From Canna indica (taxonomy: Eukaryota; Streptophyta; Magnoliopsida; Zingiberales; Cannaceae): DNA of 64,000 nt. Every line of letters begins with the position of its first letter. Position 1 is the first letter of the stretch. The stretch is from the NCBI GenBank assembly GCA_034359265.1, contig CP136898.1:40261501-40325500 (forward strand). Reading direction: 5' to 3'. Shown here piece by piece: positions 21,039 to 32,561 of the stretch. The notes under the pieces are model-generated. The model made no database searches, was not told where the DNA came from, and saw nothing but the letters and a program-made list of their open reading frames with translations. Both the position numbers and the translations under genes were made by a program.

Positions 21039-24000
21039 ATGGATAAGGGATGGATGGAACTTGCAGATAGATTCTCAGCGGATTATCTTAATGGCGTAAA
21101 GAATTTTCTCGATTTTGCATACAAATACGTTGAACTAAGTGCTAAGATTCGTTGTCCCTGTACGAGATGCAACAACATTAACAAGCATAATCGAAAAGTT
21201 GTAGAGCAGCATCTTATTGTACACGTCATTGAGCAAAGTTATGACACTTGGATACATCATGGAGAATTTACCGCGTCCAATCACTATGATGATCATGAAG
21301 ATGAAGAAGAGCAAGAGCGAGATAATATGCAGGGGATGCTAAATGCTATTTTTAGAGGTCCATATGGAGAGGAATTTGGTCAAAGGAATACAAGTGAACA
21401 AAAATGAGTTGAGAAGTTGCTTAATCTTACAAGGGATGCTAATAAAGAACTGTATCCGGGCTGTAAATTATTTACAAAATTATATTTTGTTGTCAAATTG
21501 TTACACCTCATGTCCATGAACAATGGGACTCAAAAATCTTTTAACATGCTCCTGCAACTGTTTAAAGAGGTGCTTCCAGAGGACTCTAATATCCCTAATT
21601 CTTTCTACGAAGAAAAACTGGTGATGCGGGATTTGGGGCTGACCTATACTAAAATTGATGTTTGTAAAAACGATTGTGTCCTATATTGGGGTGCAAATGA
21701 ACATGAGGTAACCCGCCCTACTTGTCACAAGTCAAGATGGATAGGCAAAAAAGCTAATGGGCATAACGTTCCTCACAAGATCTTGCGTTATTTTCCAATT
21801 AAACCAAGGCTGCAAAGATTATTTCTAAACAAAGGTGTCGCTATGGATATGAGGTGGCACAAAGACAAGCGTGTTGAGGAGGCTAATATCTTGCGGCATC
21901 CTACAGATGGCTTAGCATGGAAAGAGTTTGATAAAGTGAATGCTTCATTTGCAAATGAGCCTCATAATGTTAGGCTTGCACTTTCAACCGATGGGTTTAA
22001 TCCTTTCTCTAACATGAGCACATCGTATAGCATGTGGCCCGTGTTGCTTGTAAATTACAATTTACCACCATGGAGATCGATGAAACAACCATTCCTTATT
22101 TTGTCATTACTTATTCCTGGACCCAAGTCTCCTGGAAACGATATTGATGTGTTCTTACAGCCGTTAATTAAAGACTTGAGAGAATTATGACAAGATGGAT
22201 TGGAAACTTTTGATGTCTCGATTGGGAGTATGTTTCAACTATGTGCCGCGCTTTTATAGACCATTAGCGATTTTCCTGTGTTTGCTAACTTATCGGGTTG
22301 GAGTACCAAAGGAAAATTAGCTTGTCCAGTTTGCAACGAGGGTACATCTTCAATGCGGTTAAGTAATGGACGTAAGACATGCTACATGGCTCATCGTCGC
22401 TTTTTACCAACTGATCATAAATGGAGGGAGAATAAATCCACCTTTGATGGTACAAAAGAGCATCGCCAACCTCCAAAATTATTGAGTGCAGATGATACTT
22501 TACGTCAAATAGAGAAGTGCAGATCTGTTGTGTTTGGAAAGGGTAAGAATGGAATGGGAAAGAGGAAGCGTGAGGAATACGAATTAAATTGGACAAAACA
22601 TTCAATATTCTTCACACTCCCTTACTGGAATACATGTTTACTGCGTCATAATCTTGTCGTAATGCATATAGAAAAGAATGTGGTTGAAGCTATGTTGGGG
22701 ATTTTATTGAATATTCCTGGAAAAAGTAAGGATAAACTTAATTCTAGGCTAGGCTTGCAAGTATTGGGAATTAAAATGGATCTACACCCCATCATGAAAG
22801 GCAAGTAATTAGTGATGCCTCCAACATGTTATTCCTTGTCTAATGAAGAACGAAAGAGTATATGCGAATTTTGGCAATCACTGAAGTTACCAGATGGGTA
22901 TGCATCAAATTTTTCTCGATGTATCAATTCTGATGGACAATTGTCTAGTTTGAAAAGTCATGATTATCATATATTTTTGCAACGGTTACTAGCACCTGCA
23001 ATACGTGTGTATCTGCCAAAAGAAGTGTGTGAACCAGTAATTGAGCTTGGATTATTCTTTAAAGAGTTGTGCTCAAAGACATTGAGGTTGGATAATCTGG
23101 AACGCTTGGAAAAAGGGATAGCCCTTACTTTATGTAAGTTGGAAAGGCTATTCCCTCCATCATTTTTTGATATTATGGTTCACTTGCCCATTCACCTTGT
23201 AAAGGAGGCCGTCCTCGGGGGACCAGTACAACCTCGATGGATGTATCGTATGGAAATGTAACATAATCTTACTTGCTAAGTTAGTGTGACTTGTGAAGTT
23301 ACTACTAACTTGTTGAACTCTTTTTGTAGATGCATGCACACTTTCAAACAATACGTGAGTAATAAAGCTCGTCCGGAAGGGTCAATAGCAGAAGCCTATA
23401 TTTTTAACGAGGCTCTCTCATTTTGCTCAATGTATGTCCATGGTGTTGATACCAAACATGATATAGGAGGGAGAAATTTTGATGGCAGTAATTACAAAGA
23501 AGGATTCTCAATTTTTCATACAATGGTCGTCTGCCCAAACACTTCAGCTATCGAACATTGTCAAAAGCTGAAATTCATAAAGCTCATTTCTATATTTTGG
23601 AAAATTGCGATGAAGTCCAAAAATATGCTGAGTACGTGACATTTGGTACTTCTAAGTTTATTACAACTTATTTCTATTACCTTCTAAGTTTAAAATATCT
23701 GTAATTCTATAATTTTATATCACAAAGAGCATAAAAACCTGTTAAAGTCAGCAAGTCCACTTAAAGTGAATGAGAGACACGAGCAAATATTTCCAAAGTG
23801 GTTTGAAATGCGGGTAACTACTATATATTTAGTTAATAATGCTATAACTCTACATATAATTAATTATTTTTAAATATCTACTTTCTAGGTGAAGGATTTA
23901 GAGCATCAAAGTCCTGGTGAAGTTAATAAACAACTTCGTGCTTTATCTTGGGGTACAGATCGACGAGTTCAACATTACAAGCGATGCATCATAAATGAGT

Positions 24001-24605
24001 TTAGGTTTAATACGAAAGATATTGAAGAGTATAGAAAAACTCAAAATAGTGGTGTTGTTGTATCGGGCAAACATGAAGGAAAGAAGATTGATTTCTATGG
24101 TGTTTTGAATGACATTGTTGAATTAGAATATCAAGGTGAAAATAAAGTGGTTCTCTTCAAATGTGATTGGTGGAACCTCGGGTCAAGAAAAGGGACATCT
24201 GGAATTTGCAAAGATAGTTTTGAACTTACAAGTGTAGACACAAAGTCAACATGGTATAAACATCAGCCTTATGTTCTTGCATATCAAGCCAAATAATGTT
24301 ATTATGTGCCTGATATAAAGTTAGGTAATAGTTAGAAAATTATTATTAAAAATACTCCAAGAGACGACTTCGACTTTCCGGATGAAGAAGAGGATGAATT
24401 AGATAAGGAGTCGTACCAACAACTGGTGGGAAGTGATTATAGTATGTCAATGGATGTTGATGATAGCGATATGCAATTACGAAGATTTGATGTTCCATTG
24501 AAAGAGGATGATGCTTTTTGCAAGGATATCCCAAGTGAAGATAGTGAAGAGGACGAACTGATCATTTCATATGAAGATGATGAGGATGACCATGTGTTCT
24601 CTTAG
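21039..24605 (+). pseudogene. CACTA transposase (TNPD-like), decayed
   Basis: Order of regions: transposase-associated N-terminal domain (MDKGWMELADRFSADYLNGV, with CPCTRCNN), Transposase_21-type core (about 21420-22800, with PTCHKSRW, LALSTDGFNPF, VNYNLPPW, SGWSTKGKLACPVCNEGT), a DUF4218-type region (about 22850-23450, with HLPIHLVKEAVLGGP and NKARPEGSIAEAY), a DUF4216-type region (23889-24296) and an acidic tail ending near 24605. Introns are inferred at about 23258-23329 and 23815-23888. In-frame stops lie at 21405, 22188 (TGG to TGA), about 22257 (TGG to TAG), 22806 and 24294, with a frameshift near 23510. It would have catalysed CACTA excision but is dead here. Confidence 0.88.
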
Positions 24606-25925
24606 TTTGTTCTCCTAATGTAGATATACTTTTTGGATTTTGATCTATTAAGTAAAGCTGTCTAATATTCTGGAGTTCAATTTACTGATTAAGTTTATCA
24701 GTAATGATATGCTGAATTTTCTTTTCTTCTTCTAAGAGTTGTTAGTGAAGACCATATGATCTTTGTCTATGCTGATTATACTTTTGTTGTTTTGATTGGA
24801 ATATAAATCTTGGGTAAAGCCATTATCTTTTTCTCATGAGACTTGCTTTGATTGGAATATGAATTCAACTATTATATATCTTGTTCTGTATCTTTGCTGA
24901 TTACGGTATTAAATTTGGTGACATAAGCTTACAATTGTTAGCTATTTTCAGATGCATCAACTTTAAATATTAATTTGTATTTGCCATTGTACTCTGGGGC
25001 ATCGCACGAATACAATACTGATATCAATATGAATTCATACTGATATCAGTACTAGCTCAATACTGAATTCATACTAATATCAGTACTGAATTAGCATTAG
25101 CACTAATAAATAATCATTCTTTTACAACCAAGTTAATATGAATTAGCATTAGCATTAGTACCGAATTAGCTCAATATGAAAATTCCTGAACCAATTTAGT
25201 CCTCCAAAATAGATATAAAAATAGTAAATCATGATTAAATTTAAAACATGAAATTAGAGTGGATGTGGAAGTGGAAGGAAGGGATAAATAAAAGCAAGGA
25301 GAAAAGTATAAGTCTGGTGATAGCTTGGAATCATGTTATGCTTTCTTTCATGAGGTGGCATTTGCTTGGTTTGACCAATACTTGTCAAATTAAATAATGA
25401 GATAGCATAATTAAGGTCAGCTTTAGCTGCTCAAAGAATTTGAATTAATATAATGCATATAAAGAATTTAATACTGCTTCTAGATCCACTGAACCCTAAT
25501 CATTGAACAAAAGTTGAGCTAATTGAACTCAAATGCCACTTTGGCTGCTTGCCTAAACACATACTGAGTTCTTTTGGAGTTTAAATGTTCTTTTAGAGCT
25601 GAAAAGTTTGAGCTTTGAGCAACAATTTTGGATGAGAATGGTTTGATATTGTTTGTCTCTTAGCAGTAATGATTGACAAGGGGGGAAGCTAGTTCTGCCA
25701 AAATATTTTAGGGGCAAATAACAATGAAGCAGGGATATTAACAAAGCCTTACTTGTAGGCTGTAAGTAAGGGCTGCAGGTTTTTGGGCCTACAGCCACTT
25801 TTGCAGTCAGCTTAGATGCGAAGTGAAATCAACAGAAGCAATTGTGCTTGCCAAACTACAATACATGGAAATGGGAGCATGGGTTTTGCTCGTCGAGAAT
25901 TTAAATTGGTAAAAAGTCAAATATT
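24606..25925. other. Non-coding spacer of the CACTA
   Basis: AT-rich. Contains a run of short ATACTGATATCAGTACTGAATTAGC-like repeats at about 25015-25180. No gene supported. Confidence 0.6.
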
Positions 25926-25929
25926 AAAT

Positions 25930-26180
25930 TAGGGGAATGGAACTGAACTGTTCTGATTTCAGAAATCGGAACTGAACTGTTCTGATTCAGAAATCAGAAC
26001 TGAGCTGTTCTGATTTCTGAAATCAGAACAGCTCAGTTCTGAATGCTTGAAGTAGAGTTGGAAAGAGGTGTTCAATCCTTCCATTGAAATCAATACTGAG
26101 CTGTTTTGATTCAGCTCAGTTCTGATTCTGAAATTAGAACTGAGTTGAGCTCAATTCAACTCAGTTCTGATTCTGAAACC
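25930..26180. repeat. Inverted-repeat cluster around CAGAACTGAGCTGTTCTG
   Basis: Several head-to-head copies of GAACTGAACTGTTCTGATT and its inverse, able to form nested hairpins, directly upstream of the coiled-coil ORF. It is within the CACTA and may be an internal regulatory or subterminal-like repeat; its role is unknown. Confidence 0.7.
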
Positions 26181-26187
26181 AAAATAC

Positions 26188-26541
26188 ATGAGTTGTTCTG
26201 ACGGGTTGAGAGTCCAACAATTAGCTGCGAGGGAGAAAGAATTGGCTGAGCGAGAGAAGGCACTGTTGGAGAAAGAGCTTCAGCTTGCGGAGAAAGAAGT
26301 ACTTGTGGTCAAAGAATCAGCAGAAAAAGAAGTTGAGGCATTAGAGGAACAAGCAGGAAAAGAGGTCCAGGCATTGAAGGAACAAGCCGAGAAAGGAAGA
26401 ATGGAAGCCGAGGAAGCACGGAAAGAGGCAGCCCTTGCAAACATTAGAGTTGAGGAGATGAAAAAATGTCAAGAAGAGATGTCGGCTCAGATTAAAGCAA
26501 TGATGATGATGTTATCGAAACTCCAAATGCCCCTAAGGTAA
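26188..26541 (+). CDS. Coiled-coil ORF, CACTA-encoded
   Basis: Encodes about 117 residues made almost wholly of charged heptads (AEREKALLEKELQLAEKE, then repeated KEVEALEEQAG-type blocks), predicted as one long coiled coil, ending KLQMPLR. CACTA elements of plants often carry a second gene whose product ends in such a coil (Transposase_24 / TNPA-like proteins). This may be its last large exon, with the upstream part lost or in unrecognised exons. The start used is the first ATG of the open stretch and is uncertain. Expression is unknown. Confidence 0.5.
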   Translation: MSCSDGLRVQQLAAREKELAEREKALLEKELQLAEKEVLVVKESAEKEVEALEEQAGKEVQALKEQAEKGRMEAEEARKEAALANIRVEEMKKCQEEMSAQIKAMMMMLSKLQMPLR

Positions 26542-27925
26542 GAATTTCTTCCATTTGTTCCAGCTTAACACACTAGTATGGTTAGTTGGTTTACATACAC
26601 AATTTGCAAACAAAACAATTCCAATTCCACCTTAATATTTTTTTTCACTTCAAATATCATAATCATACAATGTCCATTTCCAGTCTTACAATTTGAGAAT
26701 AAACTAAAAAAGAACCTGATGCTATGTCCATTCTACAATATCTATGAATAGTGCAAGATTTAGCATATTCCAAACTAGTGATCAAAAAAGCCTCTACATG
26801 TATTTTTTTCTCCCATTATGTATGCAATTTATAGCACTGTTCAAAGAACATAGGGTATCTAGTGAAGTAAAAAAAAATTATATTTTTCTCATCTTCCTAG
26901 CTTGCATTGAAAGAAGAATAACAATGACTTTTCAAAAAAAATAAAACACTTAGTACCTTGTTGTAGTGTGATAGAAGATATACCAATTGGAATCTTGAGA
27001 GTAGAATTAGTTCTACATTGAGGTTGAAGAGTTGGCATGCATGCCTCAGTTCATCCTCCTTTTTGCAGAATGTGAAGCTTCCATTGGTTGAGTCCACGTA
27101 TGCATCCATCTATATCAATCCACCTATGTATAGTTTTGATTTGAAATTTGAAATTTAGTTTATATTTTGCCCAAAACATAAGGATCAATTTAGCTTATGA
27201 TTGTTTCTTATAATTGTTGAGAGACCTTCTTACATTTCATGCCCAGAAATTGAGTGCAGCATGACCAGGATTTAGACATCAAGTTGAATCTCAACATATG
27301 TAAATCTAATTAATCTTTCATGCAATTCACTGCCCAATCGGATCATTTTCAATATTCCATCAAAGAAGGCAACATAATAAACTAGAATTAGTGTCAATTT
27401 CCAGCATGTTCCGGTGGACCACATGATTAGCACCACATTCCCAACTTATGGTTGTCCCAATGGTAAAAGAGTTGTACCCATAACGACAATGCATGAAAAA
27501 TTAATGAGAACTCATGAAAGGTTTGATATAGCTGATTTAAATTAGTGAGTACCATTTTTAAATTAGTTTGATTCTTTGATGTAATGGTTTTGACTTGTGT
27601 TCTTACTTCCCTTTTTTTGCAGGAGAAAAAGAAGAAGAAATGAGGCAGACCTAGTGGACGTACCATAACTTCAATTCTTTTCATTAGGGCAGTGTTGTCT
27701 AGTTTTTTTTTTGCGTACAGACTATTTTGTGTACTTGTTGTAACTTCTTTTTAATGGATATTAGATACTTTGAATTATTTTGTGTTGGCAGACAATGTTG
27801 TTTCTGATGTGTTTGGATTAATGTTGAACTTATTTTGGATTTGTTGATGGTTGGATGGTTGTATACCTGCTAAAGTTGTAGGTTTTGTAATTAGCAGGTG
27901 GATTATTATCTTAATGAATCGTTAA
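26542..27925. other. Non-coding 3' part of the CACTA
   Basis: No supported gene. A Lys/Arg-rich stretch at about 27625-27660 could be the end of a spliced second-gene exon but is too short to assign. Confidence 0.5.
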
Positions 27926-28514
27926 TTGTTAAATTTTGTGTGTTTGTGGCAAATTTATTCATCATAGATTCTAAAAGTTGTGGCAAAATTATCACATATT
28001 GTGGCAAAATCATCACTAATATTGCAGCAATAATCCAAATTTGAAATCGTTTTAGTGGCAAATTCATTTTAACGTTTAATGACAAAGGATCAAACATGTA
28101 GTGACAAATAATTTTATAGCAAATTTGATATTTAATGGCAAAATATAATTCGATATTAGTGGCAAATTTTATATATTTTTGCCACGAAAAGGGTTTCAGA
28201 AAGGGTAGAATAATGACAAATATTTATTAATAAGTGACAAAAATTTTTTGTCATAAATGATACGTGACATCAGCAAGCCCCGTTTGCCACAATAGAGTGG
28301 AGGTAGTTTGACTTTTTCATTTGCCACTAAAAATATTACAATTCGTGGCAATCCGTTAAAGTTCGCCACAAAAGCCAAAAATGACTTTTAGTGGCGAACC
28401 TAATGTGGCAAACGGTTGACGAGTATTTTTTTGTCACTGAATCATCATTTTGCCACTGTATGCCACTACCGTGGCAAAAACAGCTTGTCACTAATTCTAA
28501 TTTTTTTTGTAGTG
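27926..28514. repeat. CACTA 3' subterminal repeats and terminus
   Basis: Dense copies of GTGGCAAATT and TTTGCCAC in both orientations, ending in the A/T-run and GTAGTG. It mirrors the organisation of the 5' end, but the array is longer. Confidence 0.85.
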
Positions 28515-30044
28515 GATGCATGTGTTTAGCATGGGGTTAGATTAAGCTAAGGTGGGTTAGCGGGTTTGGATCCGAATTGAGGCGGATGCGAGTTAAAGGA
28601 GGTTAGGGTTGAAGAGGTGAGGAAGGGATTATAAAACCCCCCATAGGTCTTGCGGCTCCCTATTGGAGCTGCACAAGCCGTGAGAGGTGAGAGGAGCCAA
28701 GCCGAGCCAGCCGCCCCTCCCTTCCTATCTCTTGGAGCCGCCGGGCAAAGCCAAGCCGAGGAGCCAGCCACCTTCCTTCCTCTCCCTTGGAAGCCAAGCC
28801 GTTGGCTTGGTGGAGCTACCGCCCCTTCTTCCCCTCTTTTTGGAGCCGCCGGCTGAGGTTGAGCCCCCCCTTCTTTCTTTGTCTTGGAGCCGAGTGCTTG
28901 AAGGCCGGATTTGGAGATCGCCGCTTGAAAGTCTTTCTCTATTTCTCCTTCCTAATCAAGGTGAGTGGTTTTACCCCTCCTTCTTCTCGGGTTTCTTTCG
29001 AATTCTTGAAGGCAAGATGTTCTTGATTGGTTTTTCGTCGACTCTCGAGTTTTCGATGTTTCTTTGAGATTGCCATGCAAGAGGAGACCCAAACCCTCCG
29101 CTATGGGGCTCAGCAGCCCTAGGATGATCCTAGTGGTGCTCGGCCAAGGTGGAGATGAGGGTGCCCTCTAGGTGTTTGATAAAATGCCTAAGAGAGGTTT
29201 TATTGTGATTTCTTGAGAGCTATGCCATGGATTTCTTGTCAATTTAGATTTTTACAGGTTAATGCATGCTTGGTAATTAATCTGTGATTTTTGATTAGTA
29301 ATCGTGTTTTACAAAGATTGGGTTAAATCTTAATGCCATGTGTGATCTTGATGTGGGTTCTTGATCATGAAGTTGGATTCTTGATTTAAGATGAAGGTTC
29401 TTGTTAGCCTTGTTTAATAAATATGAATGTTGTGAAATTTACCTCAAGATTAGTATTATGTTTTGATGATAATTAAAGATCTAATTTCTGTAAATTTCGG
29501 ATTTATTTTCATAATATGCTGAAAGTTCAACCTTGCTGGAATTTCTTGCTGAGATGATGAATCTGTGCTACTTTTGAATTCTCTGTTGTGATGCGTATAC
29601 TTTTTTGAATATAGTTGTGTAACCTATCGTTTTGACTAGAAAATATAGTTTGGAAATATAGGACACACTCTAGAGACCAGATTTGAGTTACATACATCAG
29701 TTTCGGGCACAACAGTAACTAAAGCAAAACCCCAAAATAAAACCCTAATTTTGGTGATGATAAATTTTAATTGCATAATTAAAATGCAAGGGGCAGCATA
29801 ATCTGTTATGAACCAACAATTAAATATTATGCATGAAATAAAACCTCACGGGTTTATGACATTACGGGTCTAGGAGTTAGGATCGGGCATTGGGCGTTGT
29901 GGAGTTTTCCCAATAGAGACATCACTAAGACATCGTAGGAGACACTTGACTTAGATCATGTTATGTCATATCTTATTGAATGACGGAGAGGCTCGGTTAG
30001 GAGCTGGATTGCGGGCTAGGCTCGGAAGGTTGGATGGCTAATTC

Positions 30045-30485
30045 CTAACCTGTGGAACAAGTTCGGATGGGCAAATCCCGATTGTTCATGCGTATCTTGT
30101 GGAACAAGTTCGGACGGGCAAATCTAGATTGTTCCCAAGATTTTATATTTAAACGAATAAGTTCGGATGGGCGAATCTCGATTATTCCTATGTTATCATT
30201 TTGGAACAAGTTCGGATGGGCAAATCTCGATTGTTCTTGTGTTTTCTCATGGAACAAGTTCGGACGGGCAAATCTCGATTGTTCCTGAGTTCCTTTAAGG
30301 AATAAGTTCGGACGAGCAAATCTCGATTATTCTTGTGATATCTTAAAGGGGCAAGTTCGGACGGGTAAATCCCGATTGTTCCTTCGCGTTTCGTGGAGCA
30401 AGTTTGGACGGGGCACTCCATATTGCTCCCGAGTTTCTTTATATTAGGATAAGTTCGGATGGACCAATCCCGATTATCCTAGTAG
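30045..30485 (+). repeat. Hairpin-unit array in the 5' LTR
   Basis: Nine units of about 45-55 bp. Each is an inverted repeat: outer arms such as GGAACAA / TTGTTCC, a 2-nt bulge, inner arms TCGG / CCGA, and a loop around ATGGGCAAAT. Outer arms vary together: GGAACAA/TTGTTCC, GGAATAA/TTATTCC, GGAGCAA/TTGCTCC and AGGATAA/TTATCCT. One unit shows GGGGCAA/TTGTTCC, pairable with G-T wobble. Function unknown. Confidence 0.85.
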
Positions 30486-31093
30486 GCTTAGGCCTATTTT
30501 ACTTCACCGATGGGGTGTTGGATGCCTTCGTGCATGTGGTGGCCAGATGGTATGTTAGCTAGTCACTCCCTTGTCACCTTTCCTGCTTGAGTCATGTGTT
30601 TTGCATTTTGATATATCTATATTTGGTTTCTCGCGGGGGTTGGTAGAACCGCTCACTGAGTTCTTTGAACTCATCTGTTGTCGTTGTTTTTGTTTTGCAG
30701 AGCCAGACCAGAGAGGTGGGCAGAAGCACTTGGCATGGCTGGAGGGCAGAGGAGCTACATTGATCTCATAGCAGTCCTAGTTAGGGGCCGTAGTCGAGTT
30801 TGTAGTAGTTTTGTCATGCACTTGTGACTTGGTGTTTCGGAGTTGTAGTCTCGTGGCGACATCCATGTTTTTTATTTAGATTTTTTTTGTTAAAAGAACG
30901 GTTAAACATTGATTCTTTTATTTTCGTATTTGAACTCTCTGCTGAACACTTTACCTTTATAATAAAATCTGTTTTGTTTTTCTTTTAAAATAAAAAGATG
31001 ATATTTCTTCTGCTATCTTTTTATGTGTTGGCATGTGCATGGGTTAGACTGCAGGGTATAGGCACATAAACCCTGGGTTGGGGCGTGACAATG

Positions 31094-31105
31094 TGGTATC
31101 AGAGC
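31094..31105 (+). other. Primer-binding site, tRNA-Met
   Basis: TGGTATCAGAGC, three bases after the 5' LTR end at 31090, complementary to plant initiator tRNA-Met. Confidence 0.9.
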
Positions 31106-31301
31106 ATGTTGTTCGGTCTGACTACGACCTAGAGTTGTTACCGTATAGGGCATTGTTAGCGTGTCGGTATACAGTAGGGTTATGTTATGAGATCAATGGG
31201 CTAACTCTGCACCTCAGCGCGACTTGTGGTTAAGTTTGCAAAATGTTAGGGTGAATTGAATTGCCTAATTATGATATTTTCTTTCTAGTGATTCTAGATT
31301 G

Positions 31302-32450
31302 ATGGAGGCCTTTGATGCCGCAAGGAGCGATAGTGATAGCAACTCCACTGAGCGTCGAGGCCGAAGCCGAGGTCGGGGTCATGGGAGACCACCGCAGGCC
31401 CGAGAGGATGTGGGATAAGATCCCATGGTTGTGCAGTTGTAGGCTCAAGTGGCTGGGCTGACAGAGGCCCTCCCTAGGGAATAAGAACTAAGACAGCAGC
31501 CACAGTAGGTGCCGGCAATACCCACAGCACCAGAGGTGGTCCAGTCAGTAGCACCGGTGGCCAGAGCCCCCAGAGCACCTTCATATGCATATTTTATTGC
31601 ATTCAGGCCACCGGAGTATACAGGGACAGATCAGCGGGTGGAGGTCACCAGTTTCCTTGGAGATTGCTATAAGCTGTGTAGGAAGCTTGGTTGTTCGTCT
31701 GAGACGATCGCTCGACGAATCGGGTTGCAACTAAGAGGACCAACCAAGGATTGACTTCACACCTAGAGGGACCGCAGAGCAGCAGATGCACCACCCCCTA
31801 CTTGGGAGGAGTTTAGAGCTGTTATGGTGGAGAAGTACCTGCCGCTGAGCGTCTGGGATAGACGGCCGAAGGAATTTGAGCTACTGTATCAGACCGGTAG
31901 TATGTCAGTGATGGACTTTGTCGAGTATACAAGAATTTGAGCTACTATGTCAGTGATGGACTTTGAGATGGAGTTCACTCGGCTCTCGAAGTATCATCCC
32001 ACCTTGATCGCCACAGAGACCGCCAGGGTCAAGAGGTTTGTCGAGGGGCTGAGGCCGCAGATCGCCAGACTTATCCATTACACAAAGGACACTTCCTTTG
32101 CTCAGGTGGTAGATGAGGCACTCCGGAAGGAGGCACTGGTACTGACAGACATGCATGATGGACCCTAGAAGAAAAAGTTTCGACCCCAGCACTTGGGGGT
32201 TTGGCCAGCTCACTATGAGGGTACTATCAAGACAGCAGATCCACCGCAGGGCGGAGGTCATAATAGTTCCAGATATCACATGGGCTCGGGACCAGGGGCG
32301 TCATCAGGAGGCTCGCAGCGAAGGCTTGGGCCGCAGCCGTGTAACCGATGTCATAGGAAGCACTAGGGAGCTTGTTGGGACGTTTAGAGGTATGTTTCAG
32401 CTGTGGGCAGACTGGGCACTATAGAAAGGATTATCCTGGCAAGAGCAATC
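31302..32450 (+). pseudogene. Chromovirus gag, decayed
   Basis: Gag capsid-like protein. It starts at the ATG at 31302, in an Arg/Gly-rich N-terminus (RRGRSRGRGHGRPP). A capsid core follows (about 31600-32170, with FRPPEYTGTDQ, WEEFRAVMVEKYLP and SVMDFEMEFTRLSKYHP), then a zinc knuckle CFSCGQTGHYRKDY in which the last Cys is Tyr (about 32396-32437). There are many stops, several at CAG-to-TAG positions (for example after VVQL at 31438 and in DGP-KKKF at 32166). A short imperfect duplication at about 31905-31970 repeats TATGTCAGTGATGGACTTTG. A frameshift precedes the knuckle. Confidence 0.85.
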
Positions 32451-32561
32451 GGCAGTCTGATCAAAGGAAAGACACCGATGTTAGTGGGTTCCATAGCTCA
32501 AAGGGGTCAGACTCAAGGAGGAGGCCAATGAGCTGGTGGTTCAGAGAGGCCCGCTGCACGG

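Larger units (their letters stand above)
17352..28514 (+). mobile_element. CACTA (En/Spm-type) DNA transposon, 11.2 kb
   Basis: Begins CACTACAAAAAAAA and ends with the inverse, TTTTTTTTGTAGTG. It is flanked by a 3-bp target duplication, GAT (17349-17351 and 28515-28517), as expected for CACTA elements. Subterminal GTGGCAAA-type repeats lie at both ends. Inside are a decayed transposase gene (21039-24605) and a coiled-coil ORF (26188-26541). The empty site is preserved in the 3' LTR. It entered after the gypsy element had inserted. Confidence 0.95.
17127..31090 (+). repeat. 5' LTR, split by the CACTA element
   Basis: The LTR occupies 17127-17351 and resumes at 28518-31090, about 2.8 kb in all. 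The interruption is clean: the 3' LTR reads GGTTGATGCATG without a break at the equivalent place (about 36294). It differs from the 3' LTR by many substitutions, by an extra ~140 bp around 28770-28925, and by a missing ~20 bp near its end. This indicates an old insertion. The GC-rich proline/alanine-like frames at 28550-29070 are LTR sequence, also present in the 3' LTR and in the solo LTR near 48 kb. Confidence 0.9.

Noticed and set aside
28550..29070. Proline/serine/alanine-rich protein genes
   Set aside because: The same GC-rich block is part of the LTR and recurs at 36340-36720 and, inverted, at 47900-48310; frames are not conserved between copies.
30045..30485. CRISPR-like array
   Set aside because: Regular spacing and palindromic units look similar at first, but the spacers are related to each other, the array sits in a plant LTR and recurs in its sister LTRs.
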